This document shows positions 1 to 7,869 of a DNA stretch of 64,000 nt, piece after piece (position 1 is the stretch's first letter; the number at the start of each line of letters is the position of its first letter). Under the pieces are notes generated by a model that made no database searches, was not told the DNA's origin, and worked only from the letters and a program-made list of their open reading frames with translations. The stretch lies in NCBI RefSeq assembly GCF_042643165.1, contig NZ_JBHRSH010000001.1:496001-560000 (forward strand). The letters are read 5' to 3'. The stretch is from Hyphococcus aureus (GTDB lineage: Bacteria > Pseudomonadota > Alphaproteobacteria > Caulobacterales > Parvularculaceae). The position numbers were made by a program, and so were the translations under genes.

Positions 1-96
1 AAGCCGGCCCATCGAGATCCAGCCGAGCACGACCAGGGCGCCGATGATCATCACGGCGAAGACCGGGCGCTTGATCGAAAGATCGACGAGCCACAT
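1..96 (-). CDS. RND efflux transporter, N-terminal fragment (runs off the window)
   Basis: The minus strand encodes an ATG-initiated protein beginning MWLVDLSIKRPVFAVM, continuing off the left edge. The short cytoplasmic start followed by an S-I-K-R-P-V-F motif entering the first membrane helix is the standard opening of AcrB/MexB-type RND pumps. Its ATG overlaps the stop codon of the upstream membrane fusion protein gene (ATGA), so the two are translationally coupled and form an efflux operon. Only 32 residues are visible, so substrate class (multidrug or metal) cannot be judged. Confidence 0.82.
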   Translation of the reverse strand, partial: MWLVDLSIKRPVFAVMIIGALVVLGWISMGRL

Positions 97-1241
97 CAGG
101 CGGCCTCGGTCGCGACTGAGTCGCCAACAGCGATCGGCTCGCCATTGGGGACGATGACGTCGTCGCCGGCATCGAGACCTTGGTGCACCGCCGCCGTTCC
201 GTCGGGCAGCTCCTCAATAACGACACTCCTTTTTTCGGCGCGGCCATTCTTCAAGGTGAGGACATAAGTCCCTGTCTGATCCTGAAGGACGGCTTCCGCC
301 GGGACCGAAAACACCCGTCTTTCATCCGTGAAAATTTCAGCGCGGGCGAACTGGCCTGATTTCAAAGAATAATCCGAATTGTCGATCGGCAGACGCAGCT
401 CTACTGTCCGCGAGCCGACATCAAGCATGTCATTGAGAACGAGAACGTAGGATTCTCGCGGTTCGGGTTGCGACTCGACGTAGACAAGCGCCTTCTGGTT
501 CAGTCTCAGGGCATTGAGGTGCTGCTCCGGCGCATGCACGACCGCGACGACAATGTGGTTTTCCTGAATTTGCAGAACCGTGCTTTCCACCCCGCCGCGA
601 AACACATTGGAAAGGTAGATTCCCTCATCATTAAATCTTTTGGTGATGACGCCGTCATAAGGGGCGCCAACCATCGTATCCTCGCGCTGACGCTCTGCGG
701 TTTTTAACGCCGCGGCCGCTCGTGCAACTTCGGCCTTTGCAACATCGTAGGTGGTCCTGGCGTCGTCGAGACGCGCCTCCGCCGCAAAGCCTTCGGCGCG
801 CAATTTTTCCGTGCGTTCAAGGGCCCGTTCGGCGTTCTTACGCCGGGCGACAGCAAGTTCCAGCGCCGCTTTCGCCTCCTCGACGCGGCGTTCGTATATA
901 ACGGGGCGCGTTTGAAATAGCGGATCGCCTTTCCCAACGCGATCGCCCACATTCACAAAAATCGTTTCCACAACGCCTTCGACGAGGGGGCCGATATTGC
1001 TGGTTTGTTTTGAGCCGATCGAACCCGTTGCGACGACCGTTTTCCTGACCGTTGCCGGCTTCGGTTTAACGATTTTGACCGACATTACAGGCGCAGCCCC
1101 TTCATCGGAGAGGCTTTGCGTCGCCGCCGCCGCGAATACCTCGCCGTCACCTGAACCACAGCCTGCTATGGCGATGGATGCGGCGAAAAGCGCCGCTGCG
1201 TTCATCTTCCAACCACGCTTGAACCGAAAATACGAACGCAT
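96..1241 (-). CDS. RND efflux periplasmic adaptor (membrane fusion protein), lipoprotein
   Basis: This is an AcrA/MexA-type adaptor that would link the inner-membrane RND pump encoded next to an outer-membrane channel. From the chosen start the protein has a basic N-terminus, a hydrophobic stretch and a lipobox-like A-G-C, so it is probably lipidated. A biotinyl-lipoyl-like barrel follows (GPLVEGVVETIFVNVGDRV), then a coiled-coil hairpin rich in Ala, Glu and Arg (EEAKAALELAVARRKNAERA) and the beta-barrel domain. An in-frame start further upstream at 1319 would put the operator palindrome inside the coding sequence, so the ATG at 1241, preceded by an AGG-containing purine stretch, is preferred. 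It diverges from a MarR gene that probably controls it. Confidence 0.85.
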   Translation of the reverse strand: MRSYFRFKRGWKMNAAALFAASIAIAGCGSGDGEVFAAAATQSLSDEGAAPVMSVKIVKPKPATVRKTVVATGSIGSKQTSNIGPLVEGVVETIFVNVGDRVGKGDPLFQTRPVIYERRVEEAKAALELAVARRKNAERALERTEKLRAEGFAAEARLDDARTTYDVAKAEVARAAAALKTAERQREDTMVGAPYDGVITKRFNDEGIYLSNVFRGGVESTVLQIQENHIVVAVVHAPEQHLNALRLNQKALVYVESQPEPRESYVLVLNDMLDVGSRTVELRLPIDNSDYSLKSGQFARAEIFTDERRVFSVPAEAVLQDQTGTYVLTLKNGRAEKRSVVIEELPDGTAAVHQGLDAGDDVIVPNGEPIAVGDSVATEAA

Positions 1242-1277
1242 CGCCTGACCTGACGCTTTCACCACTGCTAATTTTGT

Positions 1278-1304
1278 TATACTAAGGTTTAATAACTTAG
1301 TATA
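1278..1304. promoter_or_regulatory. Perfect inverted repeat, probable MarR operator
   Basis: TATACTAAG (1278-1286) and CTTAGTATA (1296-1304) are perfect reverse complements separated by 9 bases. The repeat lies in the AT-rich divergent gap between the efflux adaptor gene and the marR-type gene, where promoters of both would sit. MarR dimers bind such palindromes, so autoregulation plus control of the efflux operon is the simple reading. This is inferred from position and symmetry only. Confidence 0.65.
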
Positions 1305-1349
1305 TATTAAACGTGGCAAGCAAAACAGATGCGTAAAGGATCACGGGAG

Positions 1350-1871
1350 ATGAACGGGCGAGACAATCGGATAGACCGTAATCCAGGTTACCTGGTCAAC
1401 GATGTGGCGCGCCTGCTCCGGCGCGAATTTGACCGCAGAGTCAAACACATAGGCCTGACCCGCGCGCAGTGGTTCGTGCTTGCGCATCTTTACAGAAATG
1501 ACGGGCGAACCCAGCGGGCGCTCGCCGACGAGCTCGATATGGAGCCGGCGCCGCTTGGACGGCTGATTGACCGCCTCGAAGAAAACGGCTGGGTTCGCAG
1601 AGCGCCCGCGCCCGCTGACCGCCGCGCCAATCTGATTCACCTTACAGATAAGATTCTCCCCTTGGTTGAGGATATGCGAGCGGCGGCCGACAATCTGTAC
1701 AAGGACGCTTTCAAGGGTCTTTCCGCCAAGCGTGTTGAGGAATTCATCGAGGCGCTGACCATTGCAAAGTCCAACCTTGTTGAAATCGGCGCGGCGCTGG
1801 TCGGGGATTCGTTCGGCGGCGTCGAACCCTTGCATCGCGTCCAGCGCAAAATCGCCAAGAACAAAGGATGA
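1350..1871 (+). CDS. MarR-family transcriptional regulator
   Basis: The product is a 173-residue winged-helix regulator. Visible features are the dimerisation helix at the N-terminus (YLVNDVARLLRREFDRRV), the helix-turn-helix region (RTQRALADELDMEPAPLGRL), and the wing with the D-R-R-A motif (APADRRANLIHLT). The ATG at 1350 is chosen because AAAGGA lies 9 bases upstream; an ATG at 1329 is also in frame. Its stop overlaps the next reading frame, so it is co-transcribed with two acyl-CoA thioesterases. Several MarR proteins in aromatic pathways respond to aryl-CoA thioesters, so a CoA-thioester ligand is a reasonable but untested guess. Confidence 0.88.
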   Translation: MNGRDNRIDRNPGYLVNDVARLLRREFDRRVKHIGLTRAQWFVLAHLYRNDGRTQRALADELDMEPAPLGRLIDRLEENGWVRRAPAPADRRANLIHLTDKILPLVEDMRAAADNLYKDAFKGLSAKRVEEFIEALTIAKSNLVEIGAALVGDSFGGVEPLHRVQRKIAKNKG

Positions 1872-1873
1872 CG

Positions 1874-2377
1874 ATGAACATCCAGCAGCCTCACATTTCG
1901 CCGAGCAATTCTGGCGATACGCCGCCTTGGGCGGAATTAGTGAAGTCGTTCTTCTCGAAGGGCCACCATTTATTCTCGACTCTGGATATGGAACCGAGCA
2001 AAATCGCTGCCGACGAGGTTTGCATCTTCGCGACGATACCAACTTTTTTCTCGTACGAGAGTATCGGTGATTGCGCGCATCCCGGCGCTTACACGATCAT
2101 CCTCGATACGGTGTTCGGCTTTGCGGTCTTCGCCAAAATACAAAAGCCGAAAGCGATCGCGACCATCAATCTGAAAACGGATTATCTCCGCCCGATTGAA
2201 ATTGGCTCGAAAGTCATATGCAGCGCCGAGTGTTTTTCCATTAACGGCAATGTTGCCAGGACGCGCGGAGAAATCGTCGATTACGATGGAAGACCGCTTG
2301 CCAGCGCGACTGGCTCTTTCATGATTGGCAGTGGCGGGCCAGACTTTAACCGAGTCGCGGAAAGGCCTCATTCATGA
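1874..2377 (+). CDS. PaaI-family hotdog thioesterase
   Basis: A 167-residue protein with a hotdog fold of the PaaI/4-hydroxybenzoyl-CoA thioesterase type. Central landmarks are HPGAYTIILDTVFGFAVF (the H-x-G plus helix region), the strand TINLKTDYLRPIEIGSKV, and the strand ARTRGEIVDYDGRPLASATG. The ATG at 1874 lies 7 bases after AAAGG, better spaced than the ATG at 1868 that overlaps the marR stop. Likely role: release of free acid from stalled or toxic acyl-CoA thioesters. It forms a tandem pair with the following gene and may form a heteromer with it. Substrate unknown. Confidence 0.8.
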   Translation: MNIQQPHISPSNSGDTPPWAELVKSFFSKGHHLFSTLDMEPSKIAADEVCIFATIPTFFSYESIGDCAHPGAYTIILDTVFGFAVFAKIQKPKAIATINLKTDYLRPIEIGSKVICSAECFSINGNVARTRGEIVDYDGRPLASATGSFMIGSGGPDFNRVAERPHS

Positions 2378-2760
2378 CGCGATTCATCGACTCGCCGCTG
2401 CGCCATTGGCTCTCCTTTGAAGCCATCGAAACCGGAGATGGGCGCCGTTATTCGATGATGCCGAGTGACGCCCATATCGGAAATCCAATGATCAAGGCGC
2501 TCCATGGAGGGGTTGTTTCGACATTTCTGGAACTCGCCGCACTGCATGAACTAAAGCGCGCACTTGGCTCCGAGACAAACGGCAGCGCAATCAACATCAA
2601 TGTCGACTACCTGAAATCGGTCAAACTGGCCCCGCTGTTCGCCAGAGCGCGCATTGCAAAAGCCGGGCGTCGATTGGTCTTTGTCGACTGCGCCGCATGG
2701 CAGGACGATGAGAACTCGCCGGCGGCAAAAGCCGCATGCAGCTTTACACTTTCAAGATAG
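2374..2760 (+). CDS. PaaI-family hotdog thioesterase, second copy
   Basis: A 128-residue hotdog protein, shorter than its neighbour. It carries ALHGGVVSTFLELAALHEL, which matches the H-G-G-x-x-x-x-x-x-D/E active-site helix region of PaaI thioesterases, and the central strand INVDYLKSVKLAPLFARARI written here without its first residues. Its ATG overlaps the stop of the preceding thioesterase (ATGA), so translation is coupled. The pair sits directly behind a MarR regulator and ends at a clear terminator. This three-gene unit may detoxify CoA esters formed by the ligases in this region. Confidence 0.8.
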   Translation: MTRFIDSPLRHWLSFEAIETGDGRRYSMMPSDAHIGNPMIKALHGGVVSTFLELAALHELKRALGSETNGSAININVDYLKSVKLAPLFARARIAKAGRRLVFVDCAAWQDDENSPAAKAACSFTLSR

Positions 2761-2794
2761 CGCAAAAAGCCTCCCTGGTTTTGGCGCTTCACTT

Positions 2795-2824
2795 GCCTCC
2801 CGGCGTCGGCCGGGAGGCCTTTTT
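2795..2824 (+). terminator. Rho-independent terminator of the marR-thioesterase operon
   Basis: A perfect 10-bp stem (GCCTCCCGGC paired with GCCGGGAGGC) with a 4-base loop is followed by CTTTTT. It lies 35 bases after the last thioesterase stop codon and is correctly oriented for that operon. Confidence 0.9.
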
Positions 2825-2898
2825 ATATGAAGATTTGTATTGGTGCTGAGGTGTCAAACTGACTACGGCGATGCAAGAGTATCCGCGTCATTACGTAA

Positions 2899-2990
2899 AA
2901 AGGGGGTCGCAAAGATGAGACCGAAGACGGTCACGCCGATCATCCGGGAAAAGACGGCCCCCCCAGAGCCTAGCGCACATCGGCCCCGGC
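2899..2990 (-). pseudogene. Remnant of the C-terminus of an RND efflux pump
   Basis: The minus strand reads ALGSGGAVFSRMIGVTVFGL followed by IFATPF. This is recognisably the last transmembrane helix of AcrB-type pumps (typical pattern: ALGTAVFSGMLGVTLFG...TPVFY). A stop codon lies a few codons upstream of the match, and the reading departs from the family right after TPF. No further pump sequence is found here. It is a decayed scrap, not part of the intact efflux operon at the left edge, which runs the other way off the window. Confidence 0.6.
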
Positions 2991-3136
2991 GCCGGATGAA
3001 ACTTCACGGGCAGGTCAGCAGGTCATCAAGGCGAAAGCCATTTCAATTCAGTCGTTTTGCAATATTAGCAATTGGTGCGATATTCCTCAATGTCCACGGC
3101 CTTTAAGAAACTCTTAGTGAATATCGTGCGAGAAAT

Positions 3137-3754
3137 ATGAACCCAGAAATCCTAAAGCATTTTTCTTCGGACCAGAAATTTTTCAAAGTTCAGTCCCTAT
3201 CGGAGTCGTTTATCTCGCCGCTATCTGAGTTAATAAGGTTCGCAGCATTTGGCGCAGCAATTAGCCCGTACGAAAACTCAGAACCGAAGAACACAATCAG
3301 CAGTATATTGCGAGAAGTAAATTATCGAGCAGCCGCTTCGGAAGAGGTGTATGAAAAAGCACACGGTAAGGGTGTTAGTTTGCACTCGCAGATCGCACAA
3401 TACGCAAAAGACAGGCCTGTGATTTCAATTCCAATTGTCATTGATGAAGTTTCTCCCAAAAACGCCTCATTTGCATTCGACTTAGCAGATTTTACCTTTA
3501 CACAAGGATTTATGAAAAATTTTGTGAGCGAAGACAGCAATATTCGAAAACTGCGCGGTCGCGAAAACATCGTTGCACTTTGTTATCAGCAACTACTCAA
3601 CGCGCTCAATGATTTTAGATTGGAAAAACGAACTCCTGAAAACTACGTTGAGGGAATAAAACAAGTTACCGATGGAATAAATATACTGGCCGCGACGATA
3701 AAAGATCCGGGAAAAGTCATTGTATACGATTCCACGCCATTCGACTCTCCCTAA
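3137..3754 (+). CDS. Hypothetical protein, AT-rich orphan
   Basis: An uninterrupted 205-codon frame whose product I do not recognise. There is no signal peptide, no obvious transmembrane segment and no cysteine-rich or P-loop motif. The composition (many Asn, Ser, Phe, Lys and Ile) and visibly AT-rich codons differ from the GC-rich catabolic genes on both sides, which points to separate acquisition. A helical, soluble cytoplasmic protein seems likely (segments such as NIVALCYQQLLNALNDF). It stands alone between an efflux-pump remnant and the Rieske ferredoxin gene of module A, which faces it. Confidence 0.55.
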   Translation: MNPEILKHFSSDQKFFKVQSLSESFISPLSELIRFAAFGAAISPYENSEPKNTISSILREVNYRAAASEEVYEKAHGKGVSLHSQIAQYAKDRPVISIPIVIDEVSPKNASFAFDLADFTFTQGFMKNFVSEDSNIRKLRGRENIVALCYQQLLNALNDFRLEKRTPENYVEGIKQVTDGINILAATIKDPGKVIVYDSTPFDSP

Positions 3755-3920
3755 AAAGGCCAATTCTGGTCAACGGCGTGATGGCGATATTGGGTGAGGT
3801 GAGCTGACCGAGGAAGTGCTTTTTGCATGCTCGGCGATATTGCGAGCGAAGAGCTGGCGCAGGATTGCGAGGCCGTTGGCGAAGAGACAATTCCATAAAA
3901 GCAGCTAAACCACTCCCGCA

Positions 3921-4247
3921 TTATCCCTGTCGCGTAGGCTTTTCAATGTACACAATTCCATCGATAACTTTGACAGGATACGTTGTCAAAGGTTTGGAAC
4001 AGGGCAAATTTACCGGCTCTCCAGTTTTAATAGAAAATGAACCGCCATGGAAAGGGCATTCTATTTCACCGCCCTCCTGAAACCCTTCAGTGAGATCCGC
4101 ATCCCCGTGCGTACAAGTGCGGTTAGTGACATATATTTCGTCATCAATGCGATAGACCGCGAGAGGCGGAATGCCTTCGATCTCAACGGAGAAAGGCGCC
4201 CCCTCGGTGACTTCCGACTCCGCGCATAGACGCAACACATTTTTCAT
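3921..4247 (-). CDS. Rieske-type [2Fe-2S] ferredoxin, module A
   Basis: A 108-residue electron carrier for a ring-hydroxylating oxygenase. The cluster-binding boxes are clear: CTHGDADLTEGF (C-x-H) and CPFHGGSF (C-x-x-H), spaced as in BphA3/NahAb-type ferredoxins. ATG at 4247 follows AAAGGAAAAGG and is preferred to an upstream TTG at 4265. It is the last gene of the minus-strand module A operon. It should pass electrons from the ferredoxin reductase encoded at 27871-29115 to the alpha-A/beta-A oxygenase. A paralogue at 44520-44882 serves module B. Confidence 0.9.
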   Translation of the reverse strand: MKNVLRLCAESEVTEGAPFSVEIEGIPPLAVYRIDDEIYVTNRTCTHGDADLTEGFQEGGEIECPFHGGSFSIKTGEPVNLPCSKPLTTYPVKVIDGIVYIEKPTRQG

Positions 4248-4353
4248 CCTTTTCCTTTCACTCAAGCCGCGTTACCGAAGACCCTTTCATATTTTTCGCG
4301 GTCGAAGTCGGTTTCGGCGCTTCTGTCGCTCGTGCTCTTGGCTTTTGATTTCT

Positions 4354-4731
4354 TCAGACTTTCTTGTCGATCGGCGCCGGAGTGATTGTCAGATCGGAGC
4401 GCGGGAATATGCAGCAGGCGAGCGCATAGTTTTTCTCTTCGTCGGCGACGGACACTTTCGCCCGACTCATCTTTTTTCGCACGACCTCACCATTGAGAAT
4501 TCTGATCCGACAGACACCGCACCCGCCCCTTCGGCAACCGACGGGAATGTGCGTTACGCCGGCATACTCCAGAGCCGAAAGCACATCAGCGCCGACCGAA
4601 CAGCCGACAGGCTCTGCGCCCACCACTCGAATCTGAAACGTCGCGCTGCTCTTCGGTTCCACAACATGATTACCTGTCATCTGGAAAAATGAATTCGGAT
4701 TGCAGCACTCTTCGCACGGAACGCCGGGCAT
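4354..4731 (-). CDS. XylT-like plant-type [2Fe-2S] ferredoxin, module A
   Basis: A 125-residue protein with a plant-type cluster motif VGCRRGGCGVCRIRILNGEV (C-x4-C-x2-C) and a distant fourth cysteine in ALACCIF. This matches XylT-family ferredoxins, which reductively reactivate catechol 2,3-dioxygenase after its iron is oxidised by alkyl-catechols. It lies immediately downstream of a catechol 2,3-dioxygenase gene, as xylT neighbours xylE. Presence of XylT suggests that the catechol intermediate is ring-substituted. The start at 4731 is uncertain; an ATG at 4680 would shorten the protein by 17 residues. Confidence 0.85.
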   Translation of the reverse strand: MPGVPCEECCNPNSFFQMTGNHVVEPKSSATFQIRVVGAEPVGCSVGADVLSALEYAGVTHIPVGCRRGGCGVCRIRILNGEVVRKKMSRAKVSVADEEKNYALACCIFPRSDLTITPAPIDKKV

Positions 4732-4746
4732 GCAATTTCACCGAAT

Positions 4747-5667
4747 TCACGTCATCACTGACGTGAACCGATCATGAACTTCTTTTTCGTAATAGAAAAT
4801 GGCTTTCCCCATCTGATCCACCGTCCATTCCCGAATCGGATTGTCCGGATAGTGTTGATAGCCTCCAGCAAAACATTCATTGCGGTTCCCTGACGGGTCA
4901 AAAAAATAGACCGTTTGACCACGTGTAATTCCATGACGGGTCGGCCCAATATCAAGTGAAATATTACGCTGAGCGATCAAATCGCATGCATGCCCGACAT
5001 CATTCCATGATTCCACCAGAAACGATGCGTGATGGAGTTTCGCGTCGGCAGGCCCTGCAAGAAACGCGATATCATGCGCCTTGTTTGAGCAGGTCAGAAA
5101 TATTGCGACAGGGTTTCCGTCAGGATCAATTGCACGCTCAGTGACGACAAAATCTAGCGCTTTTTCGAAAATTTCTGCAGAAGCCGCGATATTGACGCCA
5201 AGGACTGCACAATGGTCAAAACGTGTAATACGCATTCCACGCGGCTCCTCACGCCAGACGTCCGGATTTTTCGTCATTGGTCCGTTATCAGATAGTTCCA
5301 TCTCCGTATAAAGATCAATCACTTGACCGGTAGGGACCGAAAAACGAACGCGTCGCCCAGCGCCGGGATGATCGCCAGCGGCAATATCGTCTGTTTTGAC
5401 CCCCATTTCATTCAAGCGTTTTACGAAATCGGCCAGCGCGGCATCACTAATGACCTTGAACCCAAGCACATCAAGCCCTGGCTCTTCCGCTTGTCTGAGC
5501 ACGACAGAATGCCGGTCGAATTCATCATAAGCGCGCAAAAAGGCAAACTCGCCATCCTTGCTCACCATTTCCAATCCCAGATTGTCACGGTAGTGAACAA
5601 TTGCTTCTTTTAAGTCCATTACTCGAATCTGGACGAAACCAGGTCTTAAAACTCCTGTGACGGCCAT
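4747..5667 (-). CDS. Catechol 2,3-dioxygenase (extradiol, type I), module A
   Basis: A 306-residue vicinal-oxygen-chelate dioxygenase that opens catechols next to the diol to give 2-hydroxymuconic semialdehydes. Iron ligands are visible at His152 (FDHCAVLG), His213 (LHHASFL) and Glu264 (GNRNECFAG), each one position before the ligands of XylE (153, 214, 265). The C-terminal signature GPTRHGITRGQTVYFFDPSG is intact. The ATG at 5667 follows AAGGGAGGATTGAA; the longer frame upstream is not needed. It overlaps the end of the DUF35 gene, which is unusual company for an extradiol enzyme. A paralogue lies at 44970-45887. Confidence 0.95.
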   Translation of the reverse strand: MAVTGVLRPGFVQIRVMDLKEAIVHYRDNLGLEMVSKDGEFAFLRAYDEFDRHSVVLRQAEEPGLDVLGFKVISDAALADFVKRLNEMGVKTDDIAAGDHPGAGRRVRFSVPTGQVIDLYTEMELSDNGPMTKNPDVWREEPRGMRITRFDHCAVLGVNIAASAEIFEKALDFVVTERAIDPDGNPVAIFLTCSNKAHDIAFLAGPADAKLHHASFLVESWNDVGHACDLIAQRNISLDIGPTRHGITRGQTVYFFDPSGNRNECFAGGYQHYPDNPIREWTVDQMGKAIFYYEKEVHDRFTSVMT

Positions 5668-5668
5668 T

Positions 5669-6082
5669 TCAATCCTCCCTTTTCCGGCCTGTATCATTGA
5701 CCACGGCAAACCTAAGCGCCGGCCCTTGCGCTGGCGTGCTCGACCAAACGGCTTCAACGGTATTGCCGACCTTCAGTCTATCGCTACCGTCCACCACGGA
5801 AACGATCCGAGGCCCTTCCTCAAGTGCAATTATCGCAGCATTGTAAGGCGGCGCTTCGTTCTCGCTGAACGCTCGGTGGTACACCACAAAGCTGTGAACC
5901 CTACCACGTCCCGAGGCTTTTATGACCGTTAACGCGTTGGACCAGCACTCCGAGCAGAACAGTGCGCCTGGGGAAAGAACAACGTCGCATGCGTTACATT
6001 TCTTAAGCCACAGCTCGCTCCGGGCGATTCCATCCCAGAAGGAAATATCCTTATCATCGCGAAAACCATCTTCTTTGTTCAA
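5669..6082 (-). CDS. DUF35 / Zn-ribbon OB-fold protein, module A (IpfE-like)
   Basis: A 137-residue protein with a rubredoxin-like zinc ribbon (Cys29, Cys32, Cys43, Cys46) followed by an OB-fold (GRGRVHSFVVYHRAF). DUF35 proteins act as obligate partners of thiolase-superfamily enzymes, for example ChsH2-DUF35 with Ltp2 and BbsA with BbsB, forming part of the acyl-CoA channel. It starts at a TTG that overlaps the stop of the thiolase gene (TTGA), with AAGG upstream, which implies coupled translation and a stoichiometric complex. IpfE of the ibuprofen cluster is the same type of protein. Confidence 0.85.
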   Translation of the reverse strand: MNKEDGFRDDKDISFWDGIARSELWLKKCNACDVVLSPGALFCSECWSNALTVIKASGRGRVHSFVVYHRAFSENEAPPYNAAIIALEEGPRIVSVVDGSDRLKVGNTVEAVWSSTPAQGPALRFAVVNDTGRKRED

Positions 6083-7266
6083 CGGACCTTCTCCGGACTA
6101 AGAATTAGGCATGCATGATAATCCATGCGCCCGCCCTGCGCCGTGACGAGCGACCATCCATTGTTTTCAACTTGCCGATCACCGGCGCGACCGGCGGCCT
6201 GGAGATAACCTTCTGAGACCTGCGTCATACCCTGGAGATAATATCCGGAAAGTTGACCGCCGCCGGTATTAACCGGCAAACGCCCACCTGGCGCCAAGGC
6301 GCCATCCGCAACAAAATCCTTGCCCTCCCCGCGCCCGCAGAACCCATAGCTCTCAAGGCCAAGCAACGTGGTTACCGTAAATGCATCATAGATTTGGGCA
6401 TGATCAATATCACGCGCGGAAATTCCAGCCATTTCATAGGCCTTTTTTCCAGCGACCGAAGCTGGGGTTTCGGTCTCGTTCTCGTAATCAGAATAGGCGA
6501 GATAGCCGCGGTGCCCCTGGCCCATACCCCAGATATAAGCGGCGCCGTTTTGCTCATCCCCTTCGCTATCCGGGGCGGAAACAATGACGGCGCCGGCTCC
6601 GTTCACCGGAAATGCACAATCAAACATGCGCAGTGGATCAGCGATCAGCTTTGAATTTATGTAATCGTCCATCGACATCGGTTTGGTCAAAAAGGCGAAC
6701 GGGCTGCGCTGCGCCCATTGACGAGCCGCCAACGCCACTTCTCCGAATGTTTCGGCCCCCGCGCTGAAGAGTTCCATATATCGCCTCATCGCAAGGCCGT
6801 AGGCGCCAACAGCGCCGTAAAGACCATATTGGCGCTCCCAACCAGAAACATTCGTCAGCGCTAGATCGATCGCGTAAGCGTCACCGCCTCTCCGCTTCGG
6901 CAGGATAGGCGTATCAGCAAAGACACATACGATGTTGTCAGCCATACCATGGGCAACCGCCATCGCAGCGTATTGAATGATCTGCACACCACACGCTGCT
7001 TGCGATGCGAGAACATTGCCAAACGTCAGACCTCGAAATCCAAGATCATCAAAAAGCCGCAGAGGCAAATCATCGGATGGGTTCGTATCACTCCGGTTGA
7101 CGAGTACGCCATCTATATCGCCTTTTTGCAGACCCGCGTCCGCAACGGCCGCAACGATCGCCTCGCACGCCAGCTCCTTCTGCGATCTTAAATATTCACG
7201 CGAAAGCTCGCCGAATCCTAGGCCGCGGATTTTTGCGATTGGCTTACCGACTCGCTTTAATTTCAT
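6079..7266 (-). CDS. Degenerate thiolase, module A (IpfD / Ltp2-like)
   Basis: A 395-residue thiolase-superfamily protein of the SCP-x/lipid-transfer branch. The nucleophile-position cysteine is present (Cys92 in SQAACGVQII). The usual GHP histidine is Gln338 (NTGGGQLSGYY) and the C-terminal catalytic cysteine region reads TAQGGRMD, so ordinary Claisen thiolysis is doubtful. Tyr293 and Tyr342/343 fall where Ltp2, a repurposed side-chain aldolase, uses tyrosines. Together with DUF35 it probably cleaves the side chain from a ring-dihydroxylated aryl-acyl-CoA, leaving a catechol and a short acyl-CoA. The gene lies between the oxygenase beta and DUF35 genes. Exact reaction is inferred. Confidence 0.82.
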   Translation of the reverse strand: MKLKRVGKPIAKIRGLGFGELSREYLRSQKELACEAIVAAVADAGLQKGDIDGVLVNRSDTNPSDDLPLRLFDDLGFRGLTFGNVLASQAACGVQIIQYAAMAVAHGMADNIVCVFADTPILPKRRGGDAYAIDLALTNVSGWERQYGLYGAVGAYGLAMRRYMELFSAGAETFGEVALAARQWAQRSPFAFLTKPMSMDDYINSKLIADPLRMFDCAFPVNGAGAVIVSAPDSEGDEQNGAAYIWGMGQGHRGYLAYSDYENETETPASVAGKKAYEMAGISARDIDHAQIYDAFTVTTLLGLESYGFCGRGEGKDFVADGALAPGGRLPVNTGGGQLSGYYLQGMTQVSEGYLQAAGRAGDRQVENNGWSLVTAQGGRMDYHACLILSPEKVR

Positions 7267-7322
7267 ATCGCTACAGTTTGTTCAGCTCCGCGCCAGGGCG
7301 TAGGGATCACGAACATTGCCGT

Positions 7323-7811
7323 TCAGATCAGGAAAGCCAGAGAAGGCACAGCTTCCTGAGAATTAATAAGATCAACGCGCTTGCGTGCGATTTTAAGATT
7401 TCCGTCGACGCGCCGCAAAATGTGCTCGGTCCTTCCTATCCACCAATGCAAGTCTTTCGTCGATTGAATCTGCAATTCGCCGAGCATGAACGCAGAACAA
7501 ACTTTAAACTCATTATCTTTCAAAGGTTCTATTTCTATATTGGATATTAACCGCGTCATGGGCGACGGCGGCACCTGAGCATGCCGAACGCCTGTCTTTA
7601 ACATTCGAATTCGCGTTGAAACGCGCGAACGGTTGTCATAAAGGAGCGAGAGCTGCGTCTCCGGGTCAGGATCCTTACGATTAATCGGAACCCAATACTT
7701 CATATCATCCGTCAGCAAGCTCTCCCATTCATCATACTGAGCATTGTCAGCGAATCGCGCCTCCCGGTATAACAGATCGCAAACATTTCGATATTCCTCA
7801 TCGGAAACCAT
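7323..7811 (-). CDS. Aromatic-ring-hydroxylating dioxygenase beta subunit, module A (IpfB-like)
   Basis: A 162-residue small subunit with the NTF2-like fold. Family landmarks are EARFADNAQYDEWESLLTDD, the region RVSTRIRMLKTGVRHAQ, PPSPMTRLISNIEI and the closing ARKRVDLINSQEAV. Beta subunits are structural partners of the Rieske alpha subunit in an alpha3-beta3 enzyme. The ATG at 7811 follows AGGGATGG. It sits 58 bases after the alpha gene, and its paralogue in module B (40456-40944) has the same neighbours in the same order. Confidence 0.93.
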   Translation of the reverse strand: MVSDEEYRNVCDLLYREARFADNAQYDEWESLLTDDMKYWVPINRKDPDPETQLSLLYDNRSRVSTRIRMLKTGVRHAQVPPSPMTRLISNIEIEPLKDNEFKVCSAFMLGELQIQSTKDLHWWIGRTEHILRRVDGNLKIARKRVDLINSQEAVPSLAFLI

Positions 7812-7869
7812 AATCCATCCCTGTATTCAGATCGTCGTATTCAAATTGTGTTTTGGCCATGCCAACGGC

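Noticed and set aside
1970..2371. Minus-strand frame opposite the first thioesterase
   Set aside because: Shadow of a well-supported hotdog protein; no recognisable features.
2840..3106. Open frame of 88 codons on the plus strand
   Set aside because: It is antisense to the RND-pump remnant, has no family pattern and an improbable basic, proline-rich composition.
3755..3920. Possible transposase scrap between the orphan gene and the Rieske ferredoxin
   Set aside because: Short protein-like words appear in two minus frames but none could be tied to a transposase family, so no call was made.
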